The notes under the pieces: generated by a model
What the model saw: the letters and a program-made list of their open reading frames with translations, nothing else
Told to the model about the DNA's origin: nothing
The model's database searches: none
Shown: piece by piece, positions 1-6,503 of the stretch
How positions within the stretch are numbered: the first letter of the stretch is position 1
How the letters are laid out: each line of letters starts with the position of its first letter
Source of the DNA: Verrucomicrobiota bacterium
GTDB lineage: Bacteria; Verrucomicrobiota; Verrucomicrobiia; Limisphaerales; CAZBKV01
Reading direction: 5' to 3'
Assembly (NCBI GenBank): GCA_021160185.1
Contig: JAGHDA010000330.1
Location: 1-8,322 of the forward strand
Length of the DNA stretch: 8,322 nucleotides
Translations under genes and position numbers: made by a program

Positions 1-1218
1 GCGCGTGTCGCGGTGATGGACATCGCCCTCCCGCTGGCGGGGCTGATGGCGTTGTGGCTGGGCATGATGCGCCTGGTCGAACGCGCCGGCTTGATCCGCA
101 GCGTCGCCCGACTCTTGCGCCCCGTCCTTTGCCGCCTTTTTCCGGATGTTCCGCCGGACCACCCGGCCATGGGGTCGATGGTGATGAACCTTTCGGCGAA
201 CATGCTGGGCCTGAACAACGCGGCGACTCCGCTGGGGCTTCGGGCGATGCGGGATCTGGAGCAGCTGAATCGCGCGCGGGGCACGGCGACGGACGCGATG
301 TGCACTTTTCTGGCGCTGAACACCAGCTCGGTTCAACTGATCCCCGCCACGGCGGTGGCCGTTCTCGCCGCCGCCGGCTCTAAAGCGCCGACGGCAATCG
401 TCGGAACCGCCTTGGCCGCCACGGCGGTCTCTACGGCTGTGGGGATTGTCTCGGTGAAGCTGCTGGAAAAAACGCCGTGGTTCCGCCTCTCCGCGCCGCG
501 GGGCTCCCGGGAAACCTTTTCGGAAGAGCCTTCGGGGGAAGAAACCCCTTCCAAGGGCGCGTCTGAGCCGCGGGAGCGCGCGAGCCGGGGCTGGCGGCGG
601 GCGTTGCCGTGGGCGTTGGCGGCGGGGTTCCTGGCGCTTCTCGTTCGGCAAACGGCGGCGGGAATCCACGGCGGCGCGCCGCCCGGCATGGCGGCGGTCC
701 AGGCTGTGTCGGCGTTGGCGATCCCGTTTCTGCTTGCCTTTCTGCCGCTTTACGCCGCGGTTCGGGGGCTTCCGGTTTATGAGGAATTTGTGGAAGGGGC
801 CAAGGAAGGGTTTCAGGTTTCACTGCGAATCATTCCCTATCTGGTCGCCATGCTTGTAGCGATCCGCATCTTCCGCGCCGGCGGCGGCGTGGAATGGCTC
901 AGCCGGATGTTGGGGCCGGCGCTTGCAGCGATCGGGTTTCCTGCGGATTTGCTGCCGATGGCCCTAACGCGTCCGCTCAGCGGCAGCGCCGCCATCGGCT
1001 TGTTCAGCGACCTGGCGACCAGGTTGGGGCCGGATCATCTGGTGACGCGGATGGGCGGCACGTTGCTGGGCAGCACGGAGACCACGCTTTACGTTGCCGC
1101 GATTTATTTCGGGGCGGTGGGTGTTAAGCGCGTTCGCCATGCGGTGTTGGCGGGGCTTTTGGCCGATCTGGCGGGAATTCTGGCCAGCGTGTGGATTTGC
1201 CGGGCAATGTGGGGTTGA
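1..1218 (+). CDS. Fused SpmA-SpmB membrane protein with two nucleoside-recognition/GATE domains (5' end outside window)
   Basis: The reading frame is open to base 1 and ends at a TGA (1216-1218). A GTG lies at 13, but SpmA proteins carry an N-terminal helix before the first segment seen here, so I read this as a gene cut by the window edge. The first half contains SpmA-like segments: MALWLGMMRLVERAGLI, PDHPAMGSMVMNLSANMLGL and FLALNTSSVQLIP. A charged linker rich in E, S and R follows at roughly residues 155-200. The second half is SpmB-like: LPVYEEFVEGAKEGF, RIIPYLVAMLVA, RPLSGSAAIGLFSDL and GSTETTLYVAAIYFG. Many hydrophobic helices place it in the inner membrane. In Bacillus the separate proteins SpmA and SpmB act in spore core dehydration; fused versions occur in non-sporulating bacteria, where the transported substrate or role is unknown. 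The antiterminator gene follows on the same strand after 68 bp and may be co-transcribed. Family assignment is firm; function is not. Confidence 0.9.
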   Translation, partial: ARVAVMDIALPLAGLMALWLGMMRLVERAGLIRSVARLLRPVLCRLFPDVPPDHPAMGSMVMNLSANMLGLNNAATPLGLRAMRDLEQLNRARGTATDAMCTFLALNTSSVQLIPATAVAVLAAAGSKAPTAIVGTALAATAVSTAVGIVSVKLLEKTPWFRLSAPRGSRETFSEEPSGEETPSKGASEPRERASRGWRRALPWALAAGFLALLVRQTAAGIHGGAPPGMAAVQAVSALAIPFLLAFLPLYAAVRGLPVYEEFVEGAKEGFQVSLRIIPYLVAMLVAIRIFRAGGGVEWLSRMLGPALAAIGFPADLLPMALTRPLSGSAAIGLFSDLATRLGPDHLVTRMGGTLLGSTETTLYVAAIYFGAVGVKRVRHAVLAGLLADLAGILASVWICRAMWG

Positions 1219-1246
1219 GGCGCATGTTGGCACGGCGATTCCTTTC

Positions 1247-1275
1247 TTGCCTTCCCGGCCAAGAGCGGCTAACAG
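1247..1275 (+). promoter_or_regulatory. Weak candidate sigma70-type promoter for the antiterminator gene
   Basis: TTGCCT (1247-1252) and TAACAG (1270-1275) are separated by 17 bp, giving 4/6 and 3/6 matches to TTGACA and TATAAT. The -10 box ends 11 nt before the ATG at 1287, so any leader would be only a few nucleotides. The match is modest, and the gene could equally be read from upstream together with the SpmAB gene. Confidence 0.22.
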
Positions 1276-1286
1276 TCATCGGCTCC

Positions 1287-1817
1287 ATGGACGCAGCGGG
1301 CGAAAGGGATCGGGATAGGGAACAACCGCAAGAAACATTGTGGTACGTGGCGCATACCAAGCCGCGCTGCGAGAAGAAGCTTGTCGCCTACTGCGAGCGG
1401 GAAAAGCTGGAGACGGTCTTGCCTCTGTACCGGAGCGTGCGCCGGTATAAGCGCAAGACGGCGGTCTTCTACAAGCCGCTGTTTCCGGGGTATGTCTTTC
1501 TGCGCATTCTCCCTTCCCAAGGCCGCCTGGTGAAGATGAGCGATTACGTGGCCAACCTGCTCCACGTCCCGGACCAGCGGGAGTTCGAAGAGCAGCTCGA
1601 GGACATCCTGTTCGCCCTGGAGCAGGAGGTGGAAGTGCGCCTCGCGCCGACAATCGGCCCCGGCTCCCTGGTGCGGATACGCTCCGGCCCGCTCCAAGGG
1701 CTGGAAGCGTGGGTCGAGGATCGCCGAGGCATGAGCGAAGTGTTGTTGCGGCTGGACTTCATCGGCCAGGCGGCGGCGGTTCGGGTCAACGCCGACGACC
1801 TGGAGCTCATCGAGTAA
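1287..1817 (+). CDS. NusG-family specialised transcription antiterminator (RfaH/UpxY/LoaP-like)
   Basis: The 176-aa product has the NusG layout. The N-terminal NGN domain opens with LWYVAHTKPRCEKK (residues 18-31) and includes FYKPLFPGYVFLRI (61-74), the patch with which NusG paralogs contact RNA polymerase. The C-terminal KOW domain starts at about GPGSLVRIRSGPLQGLEAW (124-142) and runs to the end. The WY-x(3)-TKPR-x-EKK opening and lone KOW domain fit the paralogs that load onto particular operons (RfaH, UpxY, LoaP) better than housekeeping NusG, which usually has an acidic N-terminus and sits beside secE and rplK. I chose the ATG at 1287 because it leaves a short tail before the domain. 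An in-frame ATG at 1224, 5 nt after the previous stop and preceded by GAGG, and a GTG at 1191 are alternatives that add unconserved residues. A perfect hairpin follows the stop. No polysaccharide or other long operon lies downstream, so its target is not visible here. Confidence 0.88.
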   Translation: MDAAGERDRDREQPQETLWYVAHTKPRCEKKLVAYCEREKLETVLPLYRSVRRYKRKTAVFYKPLFPGYVFLRILPSQGRLVKMSDYVANLLHVPDQREFEEQLEDILFALEQEVEVRLAPTIGPGSLVRIRSGPLQGLEAWVEDRRGMSEVLLRLDFIGQAAAVRVNADDLELIE

Positions 1818-1818
1818 C

Positions 1819-1847
1819 TCCCGCCGCCCATGCCGAGGGCGGCGGGA
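1819..1847. terminator. Perfect 11-bp GC hairpin between convergent genes, probable bidirectional terminator or 3'-end stabiliser
   Basis: TCCCGCCGCCC (1819-1829) and GGGCGGCGGGA (1837-1847) are exact reverse complements around a 7-nt loop. The stem begins 1 nt after the antiterminator stop and lies 19 nt beyond the end of the opposing phosphoesterase gene, so it could serve both transcripts. Neither strand has a T-tract after the stem, so classical intrinsic termination is not assured. It could instead protect mRNA 3' ends or stop RNA polymerase without a U-tract. Confidence 0.6.
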
Positions 1848-1866
1848 AGAAGGCTCGCCGCCGCGC

Positions 1867-4587
1867 TTAGTCCTCGTCTTCTTCTTGATCCAGAGTAACC
1901 GCCCACCAAGGGTAGGGGGCGTCCGGGCCTTTCATGGCATGCCAGAGGATCTGGTTCAACGTGCTCTCGGGGCAGGCGTCCACCTGCTTGAAATTGAGGG
2001 TTTCCGAAACTTCCGCCCAGCGCCGCTGGCGCGGGTCTTTGATCGCATGCGGCGCGGGATTCATTTGATCCAAGGGCACTTGGTTCGGCACGGAGACGAA
2101 GGGGGTGAAATCGGGCGTGTCGGTAAAGCAGTCCCGCATCGGCTCCGCTGTGGCGTCGAACTGATTCATCGGCGGCAGGCCGAGGATCTGCTCGATGGTG
2201 CGGAGCATGCTGGTGGTGTTGTACATGGTGGAAATCACGGCGCGCCGCTTGCACCAGGGGCTGGCAATGAACGCGGTGGTTCGGTAGCCGCTGACGTGGT
2301 CGAAGCCGTTTTGCGGATCGTCTTCGATGACGAAGAACGCCGTCTCTTTCCAGAACCGGCTGTGGCTGAACGCCTCGATGATCCGGCCGAGGGCAAGGTC
2401 GTTGTCAGCCACATGGGCCGCCGGAGTGGGCCGCCCGCGCGCAGTCCCGCTGGTGTGGTCGTCAGGCAGGCAGATCAGCACAAGCCGAGGCATGCGGCCT
2501 TCCTTCTCCCACTTATGGAGTTGGCGGATGATGTAGCGCGCCCGCCACACATCCGGCACCGCCATGTTCCAGCCGACGTAATCGGTAGGGGTAAACGGCC
2601 GGATGGTTTCGATGGCGGGTTGGGAGCCGATGATCACTTTCCCCTCGCCGTAGAGATATTCATGCCAGAAATCGGTCCAGCTCGGGCTTCCTGAGCGCTT
2701 CGGATCGGCCCACCGACAATCGGGCATGGCGAATTCGCCGAAGTTCCAGATCGACACGTTGTGAGCCAGGGCGTTGTCCCAGATGAAGCCGCTCGGCGCG
2801 TAGGCCAGCGCGTCCCGGTCGTCTATGCCCATCCCGTCCGGGTAGCTGCGGGGCCATCCGGCGAAGGATTTTTCGAGGTAGTCGGTGCCGAAGGCGGTAG
2901 TGCTCCACTGGTGGCCGTCGGCGCTGAGAATGCCGCAGCAGTAAGTGTTGTCCAGAAGCACGAATTCCCGCGCCAGCTTATGTTCGTTGGGGGTTACGCG
3001 CTCCCCGAAAATGCAAAGTCCCGGATCGCCGTTGCCTTCGGGCATGTCGCCGAGCACCTGGTCGTAGGTGCGATTTTCTTTGATCACATAGACCACGTGG
3101 CGGATGACGCTCGGCTCGCCGATCCGCTCCGGAATCGGGCGCGGCGGCTGGTTGGGCCGCGGGGGCAGGAAAGACTGCGCGATGCGGCTGCGCGAGAAAT
3201 CCGCGTAAACCTGCGCCGAAAGTTCCTTCAGCTTCTGGTCCGACGGGATCCGAAAAACCGAAATCGAGCCGTGATATTGATGCGTGTTGAACCCTTTTGG
3301 CGTAGGAAGCCCCGTGCTTCGGGGGGCAAGAGCCAGCCCTTTGAGATTGGCCACGTACAGCCGCGGAGCTTCCGGATCGTGAATGACCACGCACGGAAAC
3401 CAGCCCACCGGAATGAGCCCCAGCAGCTTCGAACGCTCCTCGGTCTTCGCCCCGGGCGCCTCCGGCGGCTCGAACTCGATGACCGCCACCGCGTTTTGCG
3501 TGCCGTTGGCCACATACAGCCGCTCGCCGTCGGGGCTGAAGCAAAGGCCGTTGGGCGAAGCGCCGAAAAGATCCGCCGGGCTTTGCTTCGCCCAGATCGT
3601 TTCCACCACTTGATCCGTCCGCGTGTCGATGACGCTCAAGTTGTCCGCGGCGGCGTTGGCGCAGACCAAATAGCGCTTGTCGGGCGAGACCGCCAGCGCC
3701 GAGGCGTGCATCCCGGTCAGGATCTCCTTCGCCGCCCCGGATTCCTGCGCCAGATTGATTGCGCTCACCGACCCCTCGCAAGCGATGTGGCGGACCGGAT
3801 CCACCTTCACCGTCGTGCCCCGTCCGGCGGGACCGGTCAGCTCGCCGGGCTTCGGTCGGCGGCCGCCCCAATTGCTCACGTAAGCCTTTCCGTTCACAAG
3901 CGCCACGTCATAAGGCGCGACGCCCGTCTCGAATGTCCGCAGAACCTTCCCCGAAGCGGCGTCGATCTCAAGAAGCCGGTTCGAGAGGTTGCCGCACACA
4001 TAGAGCCGCTTGCCGTCCGGAGAAACGGCGATCCCGGCCGGAATTTCGGCCGCGCGCCGCGGCGCTTTCGCGGGGGGCAACACAATTGAGTGGGACGGCC
4101 GCACGACGTCCTTTTCGTCCACCGTGAAAACTTTCACGCTGCCGTTGACGTTGCTCAGGTAGATCCGGCGGCCGTCGGGCGAGAAGGCCAGGCCGGTGTA
4201 GCTTGCTTGGCCTTTAGTGTCCGGATTCAGGATATGTTGGGAAGGCGGCGGCGGAGTTTTCTGTTTCTCTGAAGGGAAAGGAACTTCCTGGAGGATCTCC
4301 CCCGTCGTCGGGCGGATTACCAACAATTTGCTCCGCTTGCCCGAAACCGCGAGGAACCTGCGGTCCGGAGAAAGCGCCATCACGATGGGCCGCGTCCCGG
4401 ACAGCTCCACCTGACGACCGTAAGGCGTGAGCACTTGGTTCACCGGAAGAATCACGCGATCCCCCGCATGCCCGACTTGGACAGGCTGTTCCGCCGCAAA
4501 CGCAAGAGCGCTCGCGCAAAGCGCGGCGGCGAGGGCGGAGGAGAAGCCAAGGAGACTGCTGCGGAAGCCAACTTTGGTTTGCATCAT
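1867..4587 (-). CDS. Secreted YncE/YVTN beta-propeller fused to an alkaline-phosphatase-superfamily phosphoesterase
   Basis: The 906-aa product begins with a signal peptide (basic start, hydrophobic run, AFA/AEQ cleavage near residue 31). Residues about 65-450 are propeller repeats with recurring SPDxRxL/SPDGxRLY strands: SPDRRFLAVSG, SPDGRRIYLSN, SPDGKRLYVCG, SPDKRYLVCAN, SPDGERLYVAN. A proline-rich linker (about 475-490) leads to a phosphoesterase domain resembling the phospholipase C/acid phosphatase family PF04185: VVYVIKENRTYDQVLGD (about 498-514, the ENR(S/T) metal and nucleophile region), ADGHQW (556-561), LPDDHTSGT (707-715) and FFVIEDDPQNGFDHVSG (751-767). The E-N and E-D-D sets correspond to metal ligands known in this family. 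It probably hydrolyses a phosphomonoester or phosphodiester outside the cytoplasm; the propeller may bind substrate or a partner. The C-terminus is acidic (QEEDED). I chose the ATG at 4587 because a strong promoter ends 7 nt before it; ATGs at 4596 and 4584 and a TTG at 4623 are in frame. Substrate unknown. Confidence 0.9.
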   Translation of the reverse strand: MMQTKVGFRSSLLGFSSALAAALCASALAFAAEQPVQVGHAGDRVILPVNQVLTPYGRQVELSGTRPIVMALSPDRRFLAVSGKRSKLLVIRPTTGEILQEVPFPSEKQKTPPPPSQHILNPDTKGQASYTGLAFSPDGRRIYLSNVNGSVKVFTVDEKDVVRPSHSIVLPPAKAPRRAAEIPAGIAVSPDGKRLYVCGNLSNRLLEIDAASGKVLRTFETGVAPYDVALVNGKAYVSNWGGRRPKPGELTGPAGRGTTVKVDPVRHIACEGSVSAINLAQESGAAKEILTGMHASALAVSPDKRYLVCANAAADNLSVIDTRTDQVVETIWAKQSPADLFGASPNGLCFSPDGERLYVANGTQNAVAVIEFEPPEAPGAKTEERSKLLGLIPVGWFPCVVIHDPEAPRLYVANLKGLALAPRSTGLPTPKGFNTHQYHGSISVFRIPSDQKLKELSAQVYADFSRSRIAQSFLPPRPNQPPRPIPERIGEPSVIRHVVYVIKENRTYDQVLGDMPEGNGDPGLCIFGERVTPNEHKLAREFVLLDNTYCCGILSADGHQWSTTAFGTDYLEKSFAGWPRSYPDGMGIDDRDALAYAPSGFIWDNALAHNVSIWNFGEFAMPDCRWADPKRSGSPSWTDFWHEYLYGEGKVIIGSQPAIETIRPFTPTDYVGWNMAVPDVWRARYIIRQLHKWEKEGRMPRLVLICLPDDHTSGTARGRPTPAAHVADNDLALGRIIEAFSHSRFWKETAFFVIEDDPQNGFDHVSGYRTTAFIASPWCKRRAVISTMYNTTSMLRTIEQILGLPPMNQFDATAEPMRDCFTDTPDFTPFVSVPNQVPLDQMNPAPHAIKDPRQRRWAEVSETLNFKQVDACPESTLNQILWHAMKGPDAPYPWWAVTLDQEEDED

Positions 4588-4594
4588 GCGGCGC

Positions 4595-4623
4595 ATTCTA
4601 TTCGCTTCGCAAGCGCGGGTCAA
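4595..4623 (-). promoter_or_regulatory. Near-consensus sigma70-type promoter for the propeller-phosphoesterase gene, predicted leaderless
   Basis: On the minus strand TTGACC (4623-4618) is followed after exactly 17 bp by TAGAAT (4600-4595), each matching 5 of 6 consensus bases. The -10 box ends 7 nt before the A of the ATG at 4587, where transcription would be expected to begin, so the mRNA would start at or next to the start codon. No Shine-Dalgarno sequence lies upstream of that ATG, which agrees with leaderless translation. The box overlaps the alternative ATG at 4596, which argues against that codon being used. Confidence 0.6.
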
Positions 4624-4642
4624 TCCGGCTTGCCGCCATAAA

Positions 4643-4674
4643 CTCCAGCCGCCTCCTCACGTCGGCGGCTGGAG
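4643..4674. repeat. Perfect 11-bp inverted repeat (hairpin or operator) in the divergent intergenic region
   Basis: CTCCAGCCGCC (4643-4653) and GGCGGCTGGAG (4664-4674) are exact reverse complements around a 10-nt loop. The element lies 20 bp upstream of the -35 box of the minus-strand gene and about 120 bp upstream of the sulfatase start. That position suits a protein-binding site better than a terminator, since no coding sequence ends nearby. Its core recurs 66 bp to the right. Confidence 0.5.
4649..4670 (+). repeat. Copy 1 of an imperfect 22-nt direct repeat (66-bp spacing)
   Basis: This segment opens with CCGCCTC and closes with TCGGCGGCT around a variable 6-nt centre. It matches 4715-4736 at 19 of 22 positions, all differences lying in the centre. 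It forms the core of the 4643-4674 inverted repeat. Low-complexity GC-rich sequence could give such a match by chance, but the conserved flanks and equal length suggest duplicated binding sites. Confidence 0.4.
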
Positions 4675-4711
4675 GCAAGGATCGCCGGGGCTTCCTTCCT
4701 CGCTCAGGCTC

Positions 4712-4747
4712 ATCCCGCCTCGTCGCCTCGGCGGCTCCGCGCGGGAT
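4712..4747. repeat. Second inverted repeat in the divergent region, containing copy 2 of the 22-nt repeat
   Basis: ATCCCGC (4712-4718) pairs exactly with GCGGGAT (4741-4747). A smaller inner hairpin can form within the loop around GCCTCGGC. Positions 4715-4736 repeat the 22-nt segment found at 4649-4670. The outer arms differ from those of the first hairpin, so only the core is shared, while the ability to fold is retained. Confidence 0.4.
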
Positions 4748-4775
4748 TCGGCTGGCCCAGGCGCCGGCAAAGGGA

Positions 4776-4781
4776 TAGGAT
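4776..4781 (+). promoter_or_regulatory. Possible -10 box for the ARSK-like sulfatase gene
   Basis: TAGGAT ends 12 nt before the ATG at 4794 and matches 4 of 6 bases of TATAAT. No good -35 box is present 16-18 bp upstream. If used, the leader would be about 6 nt long. The G-run just before the start (GGGGTGG, 4783-4789) is only a weak Shine-Dalgarno candidate. Confidence 0.2.
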
Positions 4782-4793
4782 CGGGGTGGCGCA

Positions 4794-6428
4794 ATGAAAG
4801 CATCCGATCTGATTCCCTGGAAGAGGCGCGGGCGAAGGCGCTGTAGCTTATGGGGCCTTGCGGGCCGCGTTGGCGCGAGGCTCGCGCGGGGGGCGGCCGT
4901 TCTTTGCGGGTTGTTGGGGCTTTTCCTGCAGCCTGGGACGGAAGCGGCGAGCCGGCCGAACATCTGCCTGATCCAGTTCGACAGTTGGGACGGGCGCGCC
5001 TTGGGCGCGCTGGGCTGCGCGCCTTTGCGGCGGGCGACGCCGAATTGCGACCGGTTGGCCGCGCGAGGGGCAGTCTTCCGGAACGCCTACTGCAGCCACC
5101 CCATCTGCTGCCCTTCGCGGGCGAACATGTGGTCCGGCCGCTATACCCATCACATCGAGAGTTGGAACAACCATAAGGGCTTGGAGCCCGGCGCGGAGAC
5201 GTTCAAGAACAGGCTGGAGCGGGTCGGCTACCGGTTCGCCTCGAAGTTGGGCGGCATCGGGAAGCACGACTACCTGAGCGGCGGGCACAGCCAGTTGGCG
5301 CGGGTCACGGCCTGGACGGCTCCGGCCGACATCGAGCTGCCCTCCTACCGCCCGGCCAAACCGAGAGTTCTGCCCGGCCTGGAGCGCCGCGTGCACAAGA
5401 AGGATTGGTCTCTGGTGGACAAGGCATGCCGCTGGCTCGAGGAGGAGGCCCGGGCGGAGAAACCGTTCTTTCTCTATGTGTCGATGGGAATTCCGCATCC
5501 GGCCTTCGTCACCTCACGTTATTGGCTTTCGCGAATCGACCGAAACGCCGTCGGCGTTCCTCCGGAAGACGACGAACTGCATCCGGTGATGCGCTACCAA
5601 CGGATCAGCAAGAATTGGACGCACGGCTTCGACCCGCAGACCGTGCGTCTGACCCGCTCGATCTACTACGCCATGATCGCCGAGGCGGACGCCATGGCGG
5701 GCCGGCTCCTGGATCAACTGGATCGGCTGGGCTTGACTGCAAACACCTATGTGATCCTCGTCAGCGACCACGGCGAGAACAACATGGAGCATCGCCAATG
5801 GTACAAGATGAACATGTACGAATCCTCCGCGCGCGTGCCCTTCATCGTGGCGGGGCCGGGCGTGATGAAGGGGCGGGTCCTGAACAATATCGTCTCCTTG
5901 ATCGACCTCTATCCAACCCTGATGGACATGGGGCGGGCGGAAGGGCCGGGAAATCTGGACGGCGAATCGCTTATGCCGCTGCTGACCGGACGGACAACGC
6001 GCAGCCGCAACTGGGCGCTGGCCGAGTTCACCGGCTCCACGGCGAACACCTCGATGTTCATGTGGCGCGAAGGCGACTGGAAATACGTAGCCTATCCGGG
6101 CCGACCTCCCCAGTTGTTCAATCTGCGCGAAGACCCGGATGAGATCCACAACCTGGCTCGGCGGCGTCCGGAAATCGCTCGCCTCATGGACCGGCGGTTG
6201 CGGGAGACGGTGGATTACCCTGAAGTTCACCGGCGGTGGATTCGATACTGCAAGGCGGCCTTTGCCAAATGGCGCGAGCGGCTTCAGAAACATCCGATCC
6301 ACCTTAAAGAGTACGGAGCGGACATTCCCCGGGCCGGGTATGAGCAGGTGATGGCCAACATCTACCTGGGCTGGGACGCGAAATGGGAGGCGCGGCTCGA
6401 CGCTTGGCTGGCCGAGCCAACGCCGTAG
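4794..6428 (+). CDS. Secreted type I sulfatase, arylsulfatase K-like (candidate uronate-2-sulfatase)
   Basis: The 544-aa product has a basic N-terminus and a hydrophobic segment (about 25-52) consistent with export. The formylglycine signature is C105-C-P-S-R109 followed by ANMWSGR; C105 would be converted to the catalytic residue. Other sulfatase features are D63/D66 (FDSWDG, in place of the usual paired aspartates), K157 (GKHDY), H235 (IPHPAF), D325-H326 (VSDHGENNMEHRQWYKM) and MYESSARVPF. Several stretches recall human ARSK, a lysosomal 2-sulfoglucuronate sulfatase: DSxDGR, PICCPSRAxMWSG, ESWNNxKGL, SDHGE-x2-MEHRQ-x-YKM and a WKYxAY...PQLF segment. Resemblance reaches the C-terminus (VMANIYLGWDAKW), so this is more than a shared catalytic core. 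The comparison is from memory, not an alignment. It probably removes 2-O-sulfate from a uronate in heparan-like, chondroitin-like or algal glycans; bacterial homologs may differ in target. It is divergent from the phosphoesterase gene and convergent with the DUF4185-like gene. Confidence 0.9.
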   Translation: MKASDLIPWKRRGRRRCSLWGLAGRVGARLARGAAVLCGLLGLFLQPGTEAASRPNICLIQFDSWDGRALGALGCAPLRRATPNCDRLAARGAVFRNAYCSHPICCPSRANMWSGRYTHHIESWNNHKGLEPGAETFKNRLERVGYRFASKLGGIGKHDYLSGGHSQLARVTAWTAPADIELPSYRPAKPRVLPGLERRVHKKDWSLVDKACRWLEEEARAEKPFFLYVSMGIPHPAFVTSRYWLSRIDRNAVGVPPEDDELHPVMRYQRISKNWTHGFDPQTVRLTRSIYYAMIAEADAMAGRLLDQLDRLGLTANTYVILVSDHGENNMEHRQWYKMNMYESSARVPFIVAGPGVMKGRVLNNIVSLIDLYPTLMDMGRAEGPGNLDGESLMPLLTGRTTRSRNWALAEFTGSTANTSMFMWREGDWKYVAYPGRPPQLFNLREDPDEIHNLARRRPEIARLMDRRLRETVDYPEVHRRWIRYCKAAFAKWRERLQKHPIHLKEYGADIPRAGYEQVMANIYLGWDAKWEARLDAWLAEPTP

Positions 6429-6430
6429 CG

Positions 6431-6469
6431 GGCGCGGCCGACCGGTTTGCCCGCCGCCCGCGCCGGTCG
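6431..6469. terminator. GC-rich inverted repeats between convergent genes, possible bidirectional terminator
   Basis: Two mutually exclusive 7-bp stems can form: GGCGCGG (6431-6437) with CCGCGCC (6458-6464), or CGACCGG (6439-6445) with CCGGTCG (6463-6469). The region lies just after the sulfatase stop and 35 bp beyond the end of the opposing gene. There is no clear T-tract on either side, so a termination role is inferred from position. Confidence 0.35.
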
Positions 6470-6503
6470 CGAGAAAGGAGACTTGGGGCCTGCGTTTCGG
6501 AAA

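Noticed and set aside
13..18. GTG/ATG at 13 and 16 as the true start of the SpmAB gene
   Set aside because: The frame is open to the left edge and known SpmA proteins have an additional N-terminal helix, so the gene most likely begins outside the window.
1191..1286. Earlier in-frame starts of the antiterminator gene (GTG 1191, ATG 1224)
   Set aside because: They add 21-32 residues with no similarity to NusG proteins, and 1191 overlaps the SpmAB coding end. ATG 1224 has a GAGG nearby and remains a minor alternative.
2761..4089. Long open frame (442 codons) on the plus strand, antisense to the phosphoesterase gene
   Set aside because: Translation is arginine-rich and lacks domains; the opposite strand encodes clear propeller repeats and phosphoesterase motifs. 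High GC content makes such shadow frames common.
4848..5498. Minus-strand open frame of 216 codons opposite the sulfatase
   Set aside because: It lies over the sulfatase active-site coding region, and its translation resembles no protein family.
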